From: Syngnathus acus | Lineage: Eukaryota; Chordata; Actinopteri; Syngnathiformes; Syngnathidae | Direction of reading: 5' to 3' | Assembly: GCF_901709675.1 (NCBI RefSeq) | Contig: NC_051102.1 | Location: 62,001 to 126,000 of the forward strand | Length of the DNA stretch: 64,000 nt | Shown here: positions 10,825 to 22,677 of the stretch, piece after piece | How the letters are laid out: every line of letters starts with the position of its first letter | How positions within the stretch are numbered: position 1 is the first letter of the stretch | The notes under the pieces: generated by a model | Database searches by the model: none | What the model was told of the DNA's origin: nothing | The model's input: only the letters and a program-made list of their open reading frames with translations | Position numbers and translations under genes: made by a program

Positions 10825-13800
10825 TTATGAAATCAATAAAAGGCCTCCAAATCCCTTCAAACATACACGTTTGGCTTTACGTATATATGTTATTCTTTCC
10901 AATGGAAGACAAGAGAGCATTTGTTTTAGCCACTGGGAGGTGTTCGGTCCAGTAACATTTTTCCAGGTCAGAGCAATACATCTTTTGGCCATTAACGAGC
11001 TTATATCAATAAAAATTGAGTCCGTTTTACTGAAGTTGTGTTTCTCTGGATATAGAGCCAGTATAAACAGCGAGGGCTCCAAAGTAAGCTCTTTTGATAT
11101 TATTTTCTCTATTTGATCCTTTACTTCTAACCAAAAATGTTGTATCTGACTGCATTCCCACATACAATGTATTAACGTTCCTTTTAAGCCACACTTTACA
11201 CAGATATCTGGAATGTTCTTATTGTATTTATTCAATTTAACAGGTGTCGTGTACACTCGCTGTAACCATTTAAATTGTATTACTCTTAGACGGCTATTAA
11301 TAGACATTTCTTGTGATTTTTTACAAACTTTTCCCCATTCTTGCTCACTGATCTTAGTATTTAGATCATTGTTCCTGGATAATAATTTACTTTTTGAATT
11401 TTCATTTGAATTTGTTTGTAGTAGGATGTAAAATTCTGAGATTATGCCTTTTCTTAATTTATTCTTTAACAGCAAGCTTTCCAGCCGTGTTAATGGGATC
11501 CTTCGTAGGTCACTTTGATACCCTTTTACAAAACTTCTCAGTTGCAGGTATTTAAAGTAGTGTTTTTTGTCAAGATTGAACTCAACCTCGAGTTCTCCAA
11601 AGGTCATAAAGTCATCAGATTGTGGAGGGTAGAGATTCCCAACTGTCCCCAGCCCCTTAGTCGCCCATGTTTTGAAAGTGGCATCTGCTCTTCCAGGAGT
11701 AAACAACTGGTTACCCCATATCGGACTTAGTTGAGACAATGTTTGTGTATCTCTAAGATACTTTCTGACATCATACCATACTTGCACCATTTTTTTTCAA
11801 AAGAGGATTTGTTATTTGTTTTAATAATTGTTTTGCTTGTGTCAGAATAAAAAAACGTGTGCAGGGGTAGTTTTAAATTTTGACCTTCCATTTCCACCCA
11901 ATGCGGGTTATTGTTATCGTTATTGAAATAGAAAGTCATGGAGCGCAGTTGTGCAGCCCAGTAGTACCACAAGAAATTGGGACATCTTAACCCTCCCCCA
12001 TCGAATGGCATGTATAAAAGATAGAGACGAATCCTTGATCTTCCATTGTTCCATATCAAACTTAAAATAATTTTTCTTATCCAGGTAAACAAGTCAGTGG
12101 GAGGGGGTAAAGCAATATTTTGAAATAAGTATAACAATTTTGGCAATATAATCATTTTTAAAGTACTTATTCTTCCCATTATAGATAGAGGCAATGACTT
12201 CCATCGGTCCACAGATGTTCCGATTTCTTCTTTAAGCCTGTCATAATTAGCCTTAACCATTTTTTCTGTGTTCGGTAATATTAGAATTCCCAGATATTCG
12301 AATTGGTCTATCATTTTGAATCCGTAAGCTGTAATTTGGGCATCGGGATGCTTTCTTTCTATTGTGTTTAATAATAACATTGAAGACTTTGTTTCATTTA
12401 CTTTATATCCTGAGATATTCCCAAATAATTTTATTACTTCCAAAACTGCCGGGATTGAGGACGTAAGTTTTGATAGAAATAATATGACGTCATCGGCAAA
12501 CAGTGCGATCTTATGTTCATGCTGACCTATTTTTATTCCTGATATTTGCGGCTGAGAGCGTATTGCTGTTGCAAAAGGCTCTATCACTAAGGAGAAAAGC
12601 AGGGGAGACAGAGGGCAGCCCTGACGACAGCCTCTTTTTATTTGAATTGGTTTTGAAAAATGTCTGTTAGTTAAAATTTCTGCTGTTGGATTTCTGCAAA
12701 GTATTTTTATCCACTTTGTAAAATTGCTTCCAAGGCCAAATCTATCTAAAATATTAAAAAGATAGGGCCATTCTACCCTATCGAAGGCCTTTTCTGCGTC
12801 AAGAGAAAGGAGTGCAGTCTCCTTCCTCTTTTTTGTAATGTAGAACATTTATAACCCTCCTCACATTGTGAAAGCCTTGTCTTCCACTTATGAACCCATT
12901 TTGATCGTTACTTATTACCTTAGGGAGGATAGTCTGAAGCCGCCTTGCCAATATTTTACAAATTATTTTGAGGTCAGAGTTTAAAAGACTGATAGGTCTC
13001 AGGTTTTCACATTTCGTCGGAGGTTTACCGGGTTTTGGCAGTAGAACTATTGACGCTTCATTCAAGGACAGCGGGAGGCAATTTCTTTCAAATGCTTCTG
13101 TTATCATATCTAAGAAAGGCGCCAGCAGTTTATCTTTAAATTTTCTGTAGATATCAATAGGAATGCCATCAGGGCCCGCCCGTTTACCTAACTTCATTGC
13201 GTCAATGGCACTTGCAATATCTTCTTTTGTTATTTCTAATTCTAGTTCTTTTTTTTGTTCATCTGAGATAGTCGGAACATTTAATCTATCCAAGACTTCA
13301 TCCATGGTCTGAATATTACAGTTTGTTTCTGTGTTGTACAAATTTTGATAGTATTCTTTAAATGCATCATTAATCTCTTTTGGGTTAACTATTGTTCGAC
13401 CTCTATTTTCTAAAGTAGTAATTGTTGTTTTCGATTCAAGTTGCTTTATTTGCCACGCTAATAGCCTCCCAGCCTTGTCCCCTTGTTCGTAGAATGACTG
13501 CCTTAGCCGTAAGAGACTGGATGCAGCTTTAAGGCTGGATTGTTTTTCATATTCTGCTCTCAGGAGTAGAAGTTCTTTTGCCGCCACAGGATCGTTGTTC
13601 TGAAATACTTTCTCCTGGGCTTTGTTGATATTATTTTCCAGGAGTTTTAGTTCTTGTTTAGCTTTTTTAGCTTTTTGGCCAGTATAACTAATTATGTGTC
13701 CTCTGAGGAATGCTTTAAAAGCGTCCCATCTGACTCCTGCAGATGTTTGATCCCTATTAAATAAAAAATACTCATCAATTTGATTTCCTATAAATTGTAT

Positions 13801-14586
13801 GAATTCTTCATCTTGTAACCACTTGTGCTGAAACCTCCATCTCGGTGGATCACAGGTGATATCATCATCTCGATAAACTAGCTTACAAGGTGCATGATCT
13901 GATATAGCAATATTATCATATGAACAATTTTTAATTTTTGATATCAAATTTGCTGATATTAAATAATAATCTATACGTGAAAATGTTTGGAATGTTGCAG
14001 AATAACATGAATATGATCTACTTTGTGGATTCAGTGTTCTCCAAATATCTGTTAATTTCAGGTCCTTCATGAATTCTTTTATAGTTGATCTACAGTTATT
14101 ATGAGACTGGTCTACTCCCGTTGAGCGGTCCCACCCTGGTTCTAACGTACAATTGTAGTCTCCTGCTATTATATGATGACCCGACAGAGATGGAAGCATA
14201 AGAAACAAGTCTTCATAGAAAGAAGAGTCATCAATATTAGGACCATACACATTTACTAAATTTATGCTTTCTGTTAATAGCGAACCTTGAATTATTAAGT
14301 ATCGGCCCCTCTTATCTTTAATAACATTGTTTACCTGGAATGGAACAGTTTCATGAATGAGTATCATTACTCCTCTTGCGCGAGAGGTAAATGCAGATGT
14401 ATATATATTACCCCGCCACCTTCTTCTGATCCTTTTTTCATCGCCCTCCATCAGATGAGTTTCTTGTAAAAACACCACTTTAGCATCCATATTTTTTAGT
14501 TTGCTCATTACCTGCTTAACCTTTTTATAACGTTGGAGCCCCCTGCAGTTCCAAGTTACAAAATTAAGATTTACACCTTGCGCCAT
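10825..14586 (-). pseudogene. L1 ORF2 endonuclease/reverse transcriptase, two frameshifts
   Basis: Three overlapping frames together cover a complete ORF2. Frame one (14586-12799) starts [18 protein letters not shown] and has the apurinic-type endonuclease motifs LQETHL, NVYGPN, GDYNC and SDH, then the first reverse transcriptase blocks ([25 protein letters not shown]). Frame two (12848-11727) continues with [26 protein letters not shown] and the catalytic FADD. Frame three (11790-10825) holds the C-terminal zinc-type motif CVKCGLKG...HCMWEC. The frame changes fall near 12826-12831 and 11795-11802, both inside runs of A (coding strand), where sequencing or polymerase slippage is common. The protein would nick target DNA and copy the LINE RNA; as read, it cannot be made in one piece. 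Confidence 0.9.
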
Positions 14587-15027
14587 GTTAACACTTTAAA
14601 GTTAGTCATAAAACAAAAGTATCAGTGCAACCTTCTTGTGAACAGTTGTTGCCAAATTACCAGTAGACATAAATAAGATTTTGAGAGAAGCATAACACTG
14701 AACACAACAAACCCGTGTATAACACCCCAAAACAAAATTACACCCCAACCCCCCCGCCCGTGGGCTCCCCTCCCCCCTTGATGCAGCCTCCGTCTTCGCC
14801 TGCGATTGATCCACACTTCGTGAGGAGCAGTCTAACCTTCCTCTTGTCTCAAAAACATATGCAAGCCGCTGCTATATGCGCTTCTGTTCGTATTAGTATA
14901 TCCTAGCTGCTGTCCTTTGGTTGTATTAAATGTAGAGTAGTGATAAAGTAGTCATTTAACATAAAACAAATAACCAACCATAACACACTACTCATAAACA
15001 TAACAAATACTGATATAAATTACAACC

Positions 15028-15894
15028 CTACGCTTCTTCACCATTCTGGGTCTTACGTATGAATTTCCAAGCCTCCGCCGGCGTCTTGAAAGCAAAAGTC
15101 TTTCCATCTTGGGTCACCAGTAGGTTTGCCGGGTGTATTATTCCATGTCTTAGTCCCAATTTGCGCAACTCTTCTCGGACAGGATCAAACAGTTTGCGTT
15201 GCTGGTGTACCTCAGCGGCAAGATCAGGGTAGAAGCGTATTTGTTGCCCCTCGTAGTGAATGTTCCCTTTTGCTCTCGCCGCAGTAACTGTAGCCATCTT
15301 ATCCCGACAGTTAAGGAATTTCATGATCAGAACACGGGGCATTTCGTTGTTATCTCGTCTCGGGCCAATCCTGTGGGCTCTCTCGATGATAAAGGGAGTA
15401 GCATAAATTCCACGACCAAATGTCTCCGGTAGCCATTTTTCCAAAAACATACAGGGGTCTCGCCCTTCAGATCCTTCTGGCAGAAACGCGAGTCTTAAGT
15501 TGTTGCGCCTGGACCGCGATTCCAAGTCCAGCATTTTTTCTTCGAGCACTTTCTGTTTCGCTTCCATAGTACATGTTTTAGCCCGCAGGATCTCCACTTC
15601 GTCTTCCGCGTTAGAAATGCGGGTTTCGGCTTCGTTTACTCTTTTGACACAATCCTTTATCTCCTCACGGATATTGTCCAAGTCTGTTTTGATAGTAGTG
15701 ACGATATCAAGGATTTTATCCACCTTACTGTCCTGAGTTTTTCCCTCCGCGCCTGTAGCCCCAGCTAGCTGCGCAGTGTTGCAGCCGTCGCTAGCCTTAG
15801 CTTTCACCTGGTCACGGAGAGTGTAGTCCATTAGCTTGGATTGTTTCGCCTTTTCGTTGGCATCCTGCGGAGTTTTCATTGCTTTTGGAGGCAT
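15028..15894 (-). CDS. L1 ORF1 nucleic-acid-binding protein
   Basis: A 288-residue open protein. Known ORF1 proteins form trimers, coat LINE RNA and act as chaperones in the ribonucleoprotein. Here the first 60 residues are polar and lysine-rich. A heptad-like coiled coil spans about residues 65-135. An RRM-like segment starts at SRRNNLRLAFLPEG, followed by a C-terminal domain that includes the motif RAHRIGPRRD, both typical of the transposase_22 family. The start is the first methionine after the 5' UTR. The frame is undamaged, in contrast to ORF2 downstream. It lies about 440 bp upstream of ORF2 in the same orientation. Confidence 0.88.
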   Translation of the reverse strand: MPPKAMKTPQDANEKAKQSKLMDYTLRDQVKAKASDGCNTAQLAGATGAEGKTQDSKVDKILDIVTTIKTDLDNIREEIKDCVKRVNEAETRISNAEDEVEILRAKTCTMEAKQKVLEEKMLDLESRSRRNNLRLAFLPEGSEGRDPCMFLEKWLPETFGRGIYATPFIIERAHRIGPRRDNNEMPRVLIMKFLNCRDKMATVTAARAKGNIHYEGQQIRFYPDLAAEVHQQRKLFDPVREELRKLGLRHGIIHPANLLVTQDGKTFAFKTPAEAWKFIRKTQNGEEA

Positions 15895-16024
15895 ATTTAA
15901 GAGTTAGGAGTGGTAATGAATCACACTATGCAGCTAAGGAAAAAAAAATTGTATCAGAAATTAGCACAAATAGCGGAGCGGCGAAAAAACACGTCTTTTC
16001 ACATGGCCGCCATAACCGGAACTC
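15895..16024 (-). promoter_or_regulatory. L1 5' UTR with YY1-like core
   Basis: The 130 bases upstream of ORF1 begin at the insertion junction. Close to the 5' end the plus strand reads gccgccat, the YY1 core found in the 5' UTR of many mammalian L1 elements. An internal promoter is expected for a LINE; the YY1 role is inferred from the motif only. Confidence 0.45.
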
Positions 16025-16039
16025 TTTATAAGCATTTTT
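16025..16039. repeat. Target-site duplication of L1, right copy
   Basis: Exact second copy of TTTATAAGCATTTTT (see 10511-10525), marking the 5' end of the minus-strand L1. Confidence 0.92.
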
Positions 16040-19000
16040 AATTTTATTGCTTAGATCGCATTTTCTCGACGAGCTGAGCACGTTTTCTGGATGATGCCTC
16101 TCCCGTCACTCTGCTTAGGTTGGCATAGTAAAAAGCGCTCTTGGGGGCTTCAGAGTGCCGAGTTTATCACTGCGCATGAAGAAATGACCACCTGCAACGT
16201 TTGGTTTATGTTTTATAAGCATTTTTAGTTTTACTGCTTAAATCGCATTTTCTCGACGAGCTGAGCACGTTTTCTGGATGGTGCCTCTCCCGTCACTCTG
16301 GTTAGGTTGGCATAGTAAAAAGTGCTCTTGGGTGCTTCAGAGTGCCCAGTTTATCACTGCGCATGCAGAAATGACCACCTGCAACGTTTGGTTTATGTTT
16401 TATAAGCATTTTTAGTTTTATTGCCTAAATCGCATTTTCTCGACGAGCTGAGCACGTTTTCTGGATGGTGCCTCTCCCGTCACTCTGGTTAGGTTGGCAT
16501 AGTAAAAAGTGCTCTTGGGTGCTTCAGAGTGCCGAGTTTATCACTGCACATGAAGAAATGACCACCTGCAACGTTTGTTTTATGTTTTATGAGCATTTTT
16601 AATTGTATTGCTTAGAGCGCATTTTCTCGACGAGCTGAGCACGTTTTCTAGTTAAAAGCGCTCTTGGGTGCTTCAGAGTGCCGAGTTTATCACTGCGCAT
16701 GAAGAAATGACCACCTGCAACGTTTGGTTTATGTTTTATAAGCATTTTTAATTTTATTGCTTAAATCGCATTTTCTCGACGAGCTGAGCACGTTTTCTGG
16801 ATGGTGGCTCTCCCGTCACTCTGGTTAGGTTGGCATAGTAAAAAGCGCTCTTGGGGGCTTGAGAGTGCCGAGTTTATCACTGCGCATGAAGAAATGACCA
16901 CCTGCAACGTTTGGTTTATGTTTTATAAGCATTTTTAGTTTTATTGCTTAAATCGCATTTTCTCGACGAGCTGAGCATGTTTTCTGGATGGTGCCTCTCC
17001 CGTCACTCTGGTTAGGTTGGCAAAGTAAAAAGTGCTCTTGGGTGCTTCAGAGTGCCGAGTTTATCACTGCGCATGAAGAAATGACCACCTGCAACGTTTG
17101 GTTTATGTTTTATAAGCATTTTTAATTTTATTGCTTAAATCGCATTTTCTCGACGAGCTGAGCACGTTTTCTGGATGGTGGCTCTCCCGTCACTCTGGTT
17201 AGGTTGGCATAGTAAAAAGCGCTCTTGGGGGCTTGAGAGTGCCGGGTTTATCACTGCGCATGAAGAAATGACCACCTGCAACGTTTGGTTTATGTTTTAT
17301 AAGCATTTTTAGTTTTATTGCTTAAATCGCATTTTCTCGACGAGCTGAGCATGTTTTCTGGATGGTGCCTCTCCCGTCACTCTGGTTAGGTTGGCAAAGT
17401 AAAAAGTGCTCTTGGGTGCTTCAGAGTGCCGAGTTTATCACTGCGCATGAAGAAATGACCACCTGCAACGTTTGGTTTATGTTTTATAAGCATTTTTAAT
17501 TGTATTGCTTAGAGCGCATTTTCTCGACGAGCTGAGCACGTTTTCTAGTAAAAAGCGCTCTTGGGTGCTTCAGAGTGCCGAGTTTATCACTGCGCATGCA
17601 GAAATGACCACCTGCAACGTTTGGTTTATGTTTTATAAGCATTTTTAATTTTATTGCTTAGATCGCATTTTCTCGACGAGCTGACCACGTTTTCTGGATG
17701 GTGCCTCTCCCGTCACTCTGCTTAGGTTGGCATAGTAAAAAGCGCTCTTGGGGGCTTCAGAGTGCCGAGTTTATCACTGCGCATGAAGAAATGACCACCT
17801 GCAACGTTTGGTTTATGTTTTATAAGCATTTTTAGTTTTATTGCTTAAATCGCATTTTCTCGACGAGCTGAGCACGTTTTCTAAATGGTGCCTCTCCCGT
17901 CACTCTGGTTAGGTTGGCATAGTAAAAAGCGCTCTTGGGGGCTTCAGAGTGCCCAGTTTATCACTGCGCATGCAGAAATGACCACCTGCAACGTTTGGTT
18001 TATGTTTTATAAGCATTTTTAGTTTTATTGCTTAAATCGCATTTTCTCGACGAGCTGAGCACGTTTTCTGGATGGTGCCTCTCCCGTCACTCTGGTTAGG
18101 TTGGCAAAGTAAAAAGCGCTCTTGGGTGCTTCAGTGCCGAGTTTATCACTGCACATGAAGAAATGACCACCTGCAACGTTTGGTTTGTTTTATGAGCATT
18201 TTTAATTGTATTGCTTCGAGCGCATTTTCTCGACGAGCTGAGCAAGTTTTCTAGTAAAAAGCGCTCTTGGGTGCTTCAGAGTGCCGAGTTTATCACTGCG
18301 CATGAAGAAATGACCACCTGCAACGTGTGGTTTATGTTTTATAAGCATTTTTAATTTTATTGCTTAAATCGCATTTTCTCGACGAGCTGAGCACGTTTTC
18401 TGGATGGTGGCTCTCCCGTCACTCTGGTTAGGTTGGCATAGTAAAAAACGCTCTTGGGGGCTTCAGAGTGCCGAGTTTATCACTGCGCATGAAGAAATGA
18501 CCACCTGCAACGTTTGGTTTATGTTTTATAAGCATTTTTAGTTTTATTGCTTAAATCGCATTTTCTCGACGAGCTGAGCACGTTTTCTGGATGGTGCCTC
18601 TCCCGTCACTCTGGTTAGGTTGGCAAAGTAAAAAGTGCTCTTGGGTGCTTCAGAGTGCCGAGTTTATCACTGCGCATGAAGAAATGACCACCTGCAACGT
18701 TTGGTTTATGTTTTATAAGAATTTTTTATTGTATTGCTTAGAGCGCATTTTCTCGCCGAGCTGAGCACGTTTTCTAGTAAAAAGCGCTCTTGGGTGCTTC
18801 AGAGTGCTGAGTTTATCACTGCGCATGCAGAAATGACCACCTGCAACGTTTGGTTTATGTTTTATAAGCATTTTTAATTTTATTGCTTAAATCGCATTTT
18901 CTCGACGAGCTGAGCACGTTTTCTGGATGGTGCCTCTCCCGTCACTCTGGATAGGTTGGCATAGTAAAAAGTGCTCTTGGGGGCTTCAGAGTGTCCAGTT

Positions 19001-19818
19001 TATCACTGCACATGCAGAAATGACCACCTGCAACGTTTGGTTTATGTTTTATAAGCATTTTTAGTTTTATTGCTTAAATCGCATTTTCTCGATGAGCTGA
19101 GCACGTTTTCTGGATGGTGCCTCTCCCGTCACTCTGGTTAGGTTGGCAAAGTAAAAAGCGCTCTTGGGTGCTTCAGAGTGCCGAGTTTATCACTGCACAT
19201 GAAGAAATGACCACCTGCAACGTTTGGTTTATGTTTTATGAGCATTTTTAATTGTATTGCTTCGAGCGCATTTTCTCGACGAGCTGAGCAAGTTTTCTAG
19301 TAAAAAGCGCTCTTGGGTGCTTCAGAGTGCCGAGTTTATCACTGCGCATGAATAAATGACCACCTGCAACGTGTGGTTTATGTTTTATAAGCATTTTTAA
19401 TTTTATTGCTTAAATCGCATTTTCTCGACGAGCTGAGCACGTTTTCTGGATGGTGGCTCTCCCGTCACTCTGGTTAGGTTGGCAAAGTAAAAAGTCCTCT
19501 TGGGTGCTTCAGAGTGCCGAGTTTATCACTGCGCATGAAGAAATGACCACCTGCAACGTTTGGTTTATGTTTTATAAGAATTTTTAATTGTATTGCTTAG
19601 AGCGCATTTTCTCGCCGAGCTGAGCACGTTTTCTAGTAAAAAGCGCTCTTGGGTGCTTCAGAGTGCCGAGTTTATCACTGCGCATGAAGAAATGACCACC
19701 TGCAACGTTTGGTTTATGTTTTATAAGCATTTTTAGTTTTATTGCTTAAATCGCATTTTCTCGACGAGCTGAGCACGTTTTCTGGATGGTGCCTCTCCCG
19801 TCACTCTGGCTAGGTTGG
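16025..19818 (+). repeat. AT-rich satellite block 4
   Basis: The satellite array resumes after the L1 in the same orientation and family, with variants such as ctggatggtggctctcc and ctgcttaggttgg. It runs to the Ty3 insertion and ends in gttgg (19814-19818), one copy of the Ty3 target duplication. No gene is seen. Confidence 0.93.
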
Positions 19819-20004
19819 TGTTATATCCTTACTATTCTCCAGGTTTTTAGATAGCAAGAATAGGTCGGACAACGACGTGAAGGATAACTGCTTTATTCCT
19901 TACTCACAGTGCGTTTACAGGGCGTACCACGACAACACAGAATGCCCATCCCACTTCCGGGGTTTTTCTACTACGGAATTTGAGTTAGCCCAAAATACAC
20001 AACA
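19819..20004 (-). repeat. Ty3 3' LTR
   Basis: 186 bp, on the minus strand TGTTGTGTAT...GGATATAACA with TG/CA ends. It is nearly identical to 21125-21310 and, apart from a 48-bp deletion, to 26800-26937. Confidence 0.92.
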
Positions 20005-20018
20005 TCTCCTCCCCTCTT
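20005..20018 (-). promoter_or_regulatory. Ty3 polypurine tract
   Basis: On the minus strand AAGAGGGGAGGAGA abuts the 3' LTR. This is the expected plus-strand primer of reverse transcription. Confidence 0.85.
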
Positions 20019-20107
20019 ACAATGAACGTGCTATATGCATGAACAACATAGTCTTAGGCACCTATAACTTGACATCTTCAAGATCTATCAATAACTACCA
20101 TTAAACA

Positions 20108-20177
20108 ATAATAATAATAATAATAATAATAAATTATATTTATAACGCACTTTACATTCGGGGGAATCTCAAAGTGC
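20108..20177 (-). mobile_element. Minimal 5'-truncated LINE tail in Ty3
   Basis: About 70 bp consisting of (AAT)n followed by attatatttataacgcact and aatctcaaagtgct is present here but absent from the matching Ty3 sequence at 21412-21420. Reverse-complemented it resembles the end of the element at 40205-40259 (aaagcg...tatataaa...ATT repeats). It is read as an extremely short LINE-tail insertion; exact ends are uncertain to a few bases. Confidence 0.6.
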
Positions 20178-20310
20178 TATTATCATATATGGTCCAGACA
20201 ATTATGACAATAATGTTCCCATGAAACCTTAACTTTGGGTGAGGGTGGACTACCTCGAATTATACCCATGGGAATATTCTGCATCCCCATAACTCGGGTC
20301 ATCCAAAAAC

Positions 20311-20900
20311 CTATAAGTCCAGGCGTGCAGGAGCTCGCCGCTCTCTGGTAGGATATCTCCTATCCGGAGGCACAGTATTAGCACTATAGTCGTCCAATGG
20401 TGAACTCGTTGCAGGGGCTTCTGCAAAGGATGATGTCTCAGTCTCTGTTTCGGTCACATCCTCAGCTGGGACTGTTGGCGCTGGCGCGGTTGAGTCCTGC
20501 ATTTGTGAGGGTATGTGAACCGGTGTTTTGACATTGGCAGGGCCATCAGGGAAATCTTTGAGGGACAGCTCCGCTGGCACTAACGGAGTCTGTAGGAGTT
20601 GATCAACATGTCTCCTCCATACACTATCAGACGTTTGGACAGTATAGGATACTGGTCCAGTTTGCGCAATAACAGTGGCAGGAATCCACTTTGGTTCGCC
20701 ACGGTAGTTCCTTGCCAGCACAGATTCTCCTGGTTTGAAAACTCTTTCCTTGCCCTTCTGTTCTCTGCACCTAACCTGTTTTTCCTGTTGACATTGGACA
20801 ATGTCCTTCACTGCTGAGGGCTTCAAGAGGTCAAATGTGGTGCGCAGGTCTCTCTTTAGCATCAGACTAACAGGAGATGTTTTGGTGGTTGCATGTGGAC
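20311..20900 (-). pseudogene. Ty3 integrase C-terminal part
   Basis: The 3' part of pol, separated from the integrase core by the hAT insertion. It reads through ATTKTSPVSLMLKRDL and then a basic chromodomain-like or GPY/F-type segment (KGKERVFKPGESVLARNYRG, WIPATVIAQTGPVSYTVQ, WRRHVDQLL), typical of Ty3 integrase tails, and ends in a proline-rich region (YPTRERRAPARLDL). The reading frame resumes that of the core once the hAT and one copy of its 8-bp duplication are left out. This tail binds DNA or chromatin in related elements. Confidence 0.85.
20893..20900. repeat. hAT target-site duplication, left
   Basis: ATGTGGAC, repeated exactly at 22681-22688. Confidence 0.92.
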
Positions 20901-21124
20901 CAGGGCTGTGGACTCGGTTCGGACTCGGGGACTCGGACTCGGTCGGACTCGGTCATTTTTTGCCGGACTCGGACTCGGTGCTGATTTTGACCGAGTCCAC
21001 CGAGTCCGACAATAAAAAAAAGAGGCAAGACGCAGCCAGAGAGTGTCAGGTTACAGTCAGCGCGGTAGGAGTTGGAAGAAGCAGTAAAAACTCCACCAAA
21101 CTCGTCGTAATGACCCGTGATATA

Positions 21125-21500
21125 TGTTATATCCTTACTATTTTCCAGGTTCTTAGATAGCAAGAATAGGTCGGACAACGACTTGAATGATAACTGCTTT
21201 ATTCCTTACTCACAGTGCGTTCACAGGGCGTACCAGAACAACACAGAATGCCCATCCCACTTCCGGGGTTTTTCTACTACGGAATTTGAGTTAGCCCAAA
21301 ATACACAACATCTCTTCCCCTCTTACAATGAACGTGCTATATGCATAAACAACATAGTCTTATGCACCTATAACTTGACATCTTCAAGATCTATCAATAA
21401 CTACCATTAAACAATTATCATATATGGTCCAGACAATTATGACAATAATATTCTCATGAAACCTTAACTTTGGGTGAGGGTGGACTACCTCGAATTATAC
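21125..21500 (-). repeat. Ty3 3'-end fragment inside the hAT
   Basis: An LTR copy (21125-21310) plus about 190 bp of adjacent internal 3' sequence including the polypurine tract. It closely matches 19819-20260 but lacks the (AAT)n LINE tail. It is not a solo LTR, because the internal sequence follows it. It was therefore captured by, or inserted in, the hAT, probably as a truncated copy. Confidence 0.85.
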
Positions 21501-21508
21501 CGAATTAT

Positions 21509-22377
21509 AGCGAAAAACCGATGTCGTACGGCGTCGTACGGCGTCAACACTATGTTGTTTTCAATAAAAACATGAAGAACTCACGTTTGCGTCAGTCAAT
21601 TTTAATTTTTATAAAGGATTATTCTCATTTGATGTCTTTAAATTCATCCGCGTTCTGTCATTGAAGCGGGGTGCATTAAAAAACCAGTCGTACAGACGGA
21701 AACGTTTTGTGATCAAATCTTTCATAACGAGAATGATTTGAGTGAATTGATTTGAATGAATAATTGAGAAGAAATTTCAGTTCTGAAGGCTCCTTTTGTC
21801 CCAAGCAAAGTGACAGATGGTGGGGAGAGGGGATAAAAACTGTAAAATCAATTCACTCAAATCATTCTCGTTATGAAAGATTTGATCACAAAACGTGTGT
21901 GGCTTTTTCTTAAATGAACACGTTTGACATTGCTATCGTGTCAGCTTTTAATTATATTGCGCTGTCATGTTAAAGCAAATTAATAAATGCAACAATATTA
22001 ATTTGCTTTGAAAATACCTGAGTAATAAAATAAAATGGATGGATGGATGAATGATGATCACAATTCAGTATAAAGTCTCCTTTGTAATATATACTCCTTG
22101 TAGCCTGTACCCAAAAAGAGGAGTTTCTTTGCATCGAGGTTTATGCAAAGAGCTCACGTAATTATATTGTTGCGTTTTGGTGAAGTGAATGAGTGTTCCT
22201 TCTGTACGACTGGTCTTTGAATGCACCCCGCTTCAATGGCAGAACGCGGATGAATTTAAAGACATCAAATGAGAAGAATTCTTTATAAAAATTAAAATTG
22301 ACTGACGCAAACGTGAGTTCTTCATGTTTTTATTGAAAACAACATAGTGCTGACGCCGTACGACATGGGTTTTTCGC
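21509..22377. repeat. Foldback with arms of about 180 bp
   Basis: The left arm 21509-21696 and the right arm 22201-22377 are inverted copies with a few differences. They share gcgaaaaacc, the repeated cgtacggcgtc, caataaaaacatgaagaact and gaagcggggtgcat. Both arms lie inside the hAT. This may be an older foldback element that was captured. Confidence 0.85.
21702..21896. repeat. Perfect 52-bp inverted repeat
   Basis: Arms 21702-21753 and 21845-21896 are perfect reverse complements by eye, separated by a 91-bp loop. They are centred inside the larger foldback. A transcript across this would form a long hairpin. Confidence 0.9.
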
Positions 22378-22677
22378 TTTCCAAATAAGGGGTCGTCACT
22401 AATTATTTGTGTTTAGATAAATGTCTGAGCTATAATGGTGTAATTAATGATTAAAACTTGAAAGTATCTGTTTATTGTATTCGTTTATATGTTTAATAAA
22501 GACAAAGCCACCACAAAACTGTTGTAATTATTTAGATTTTGATCTAAATTAGCCTTGAATAAAGACTAAGCAGTCACATGAATTAACAGAAAAAATGGAC
22601 AGCCGGACTCGGACTCGGACTCATGGTCAAGAGGCCGGACTCGGACTCGGTGCAAAAATCCGACCGAGTCCACAGCC

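Larger units (their letters stand above)
10526..16024 (-). mobile_element. Full-length L1/Tx1-type LINE in the satellite
   Basis: A 5.5-kb non-LTR retrotransposon on the minus strand. It has a short 5' UTR, an ORF1, a spacer of about 440 bp (14587-15027), an ORF2 with endonuclease and reverse transcriptase, and a 3' UTR ending in an A tract at the left edge (Ts on the plus strand to 10530). It is bounded by an exact 15-bp target duplication. The empty site reads gcattttt/aatttt on the plus strand, which matches the TTTT/AA preference of L1 endonuclease and fits target-primed reverse transcription from that strand. The insertion is unmistakably in satellite: both flanks are AT-rich monomers. 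ORF1 is open; ORF2 has two frameshifts. Confidence 0.93.

Noticed and set aside
21125-21310. Solo Ty3 LTR in the hAT
   Set aside because: Internal sequence continues on one side for about 190 bp, so it is a truncated element end rather than a solo LTR.
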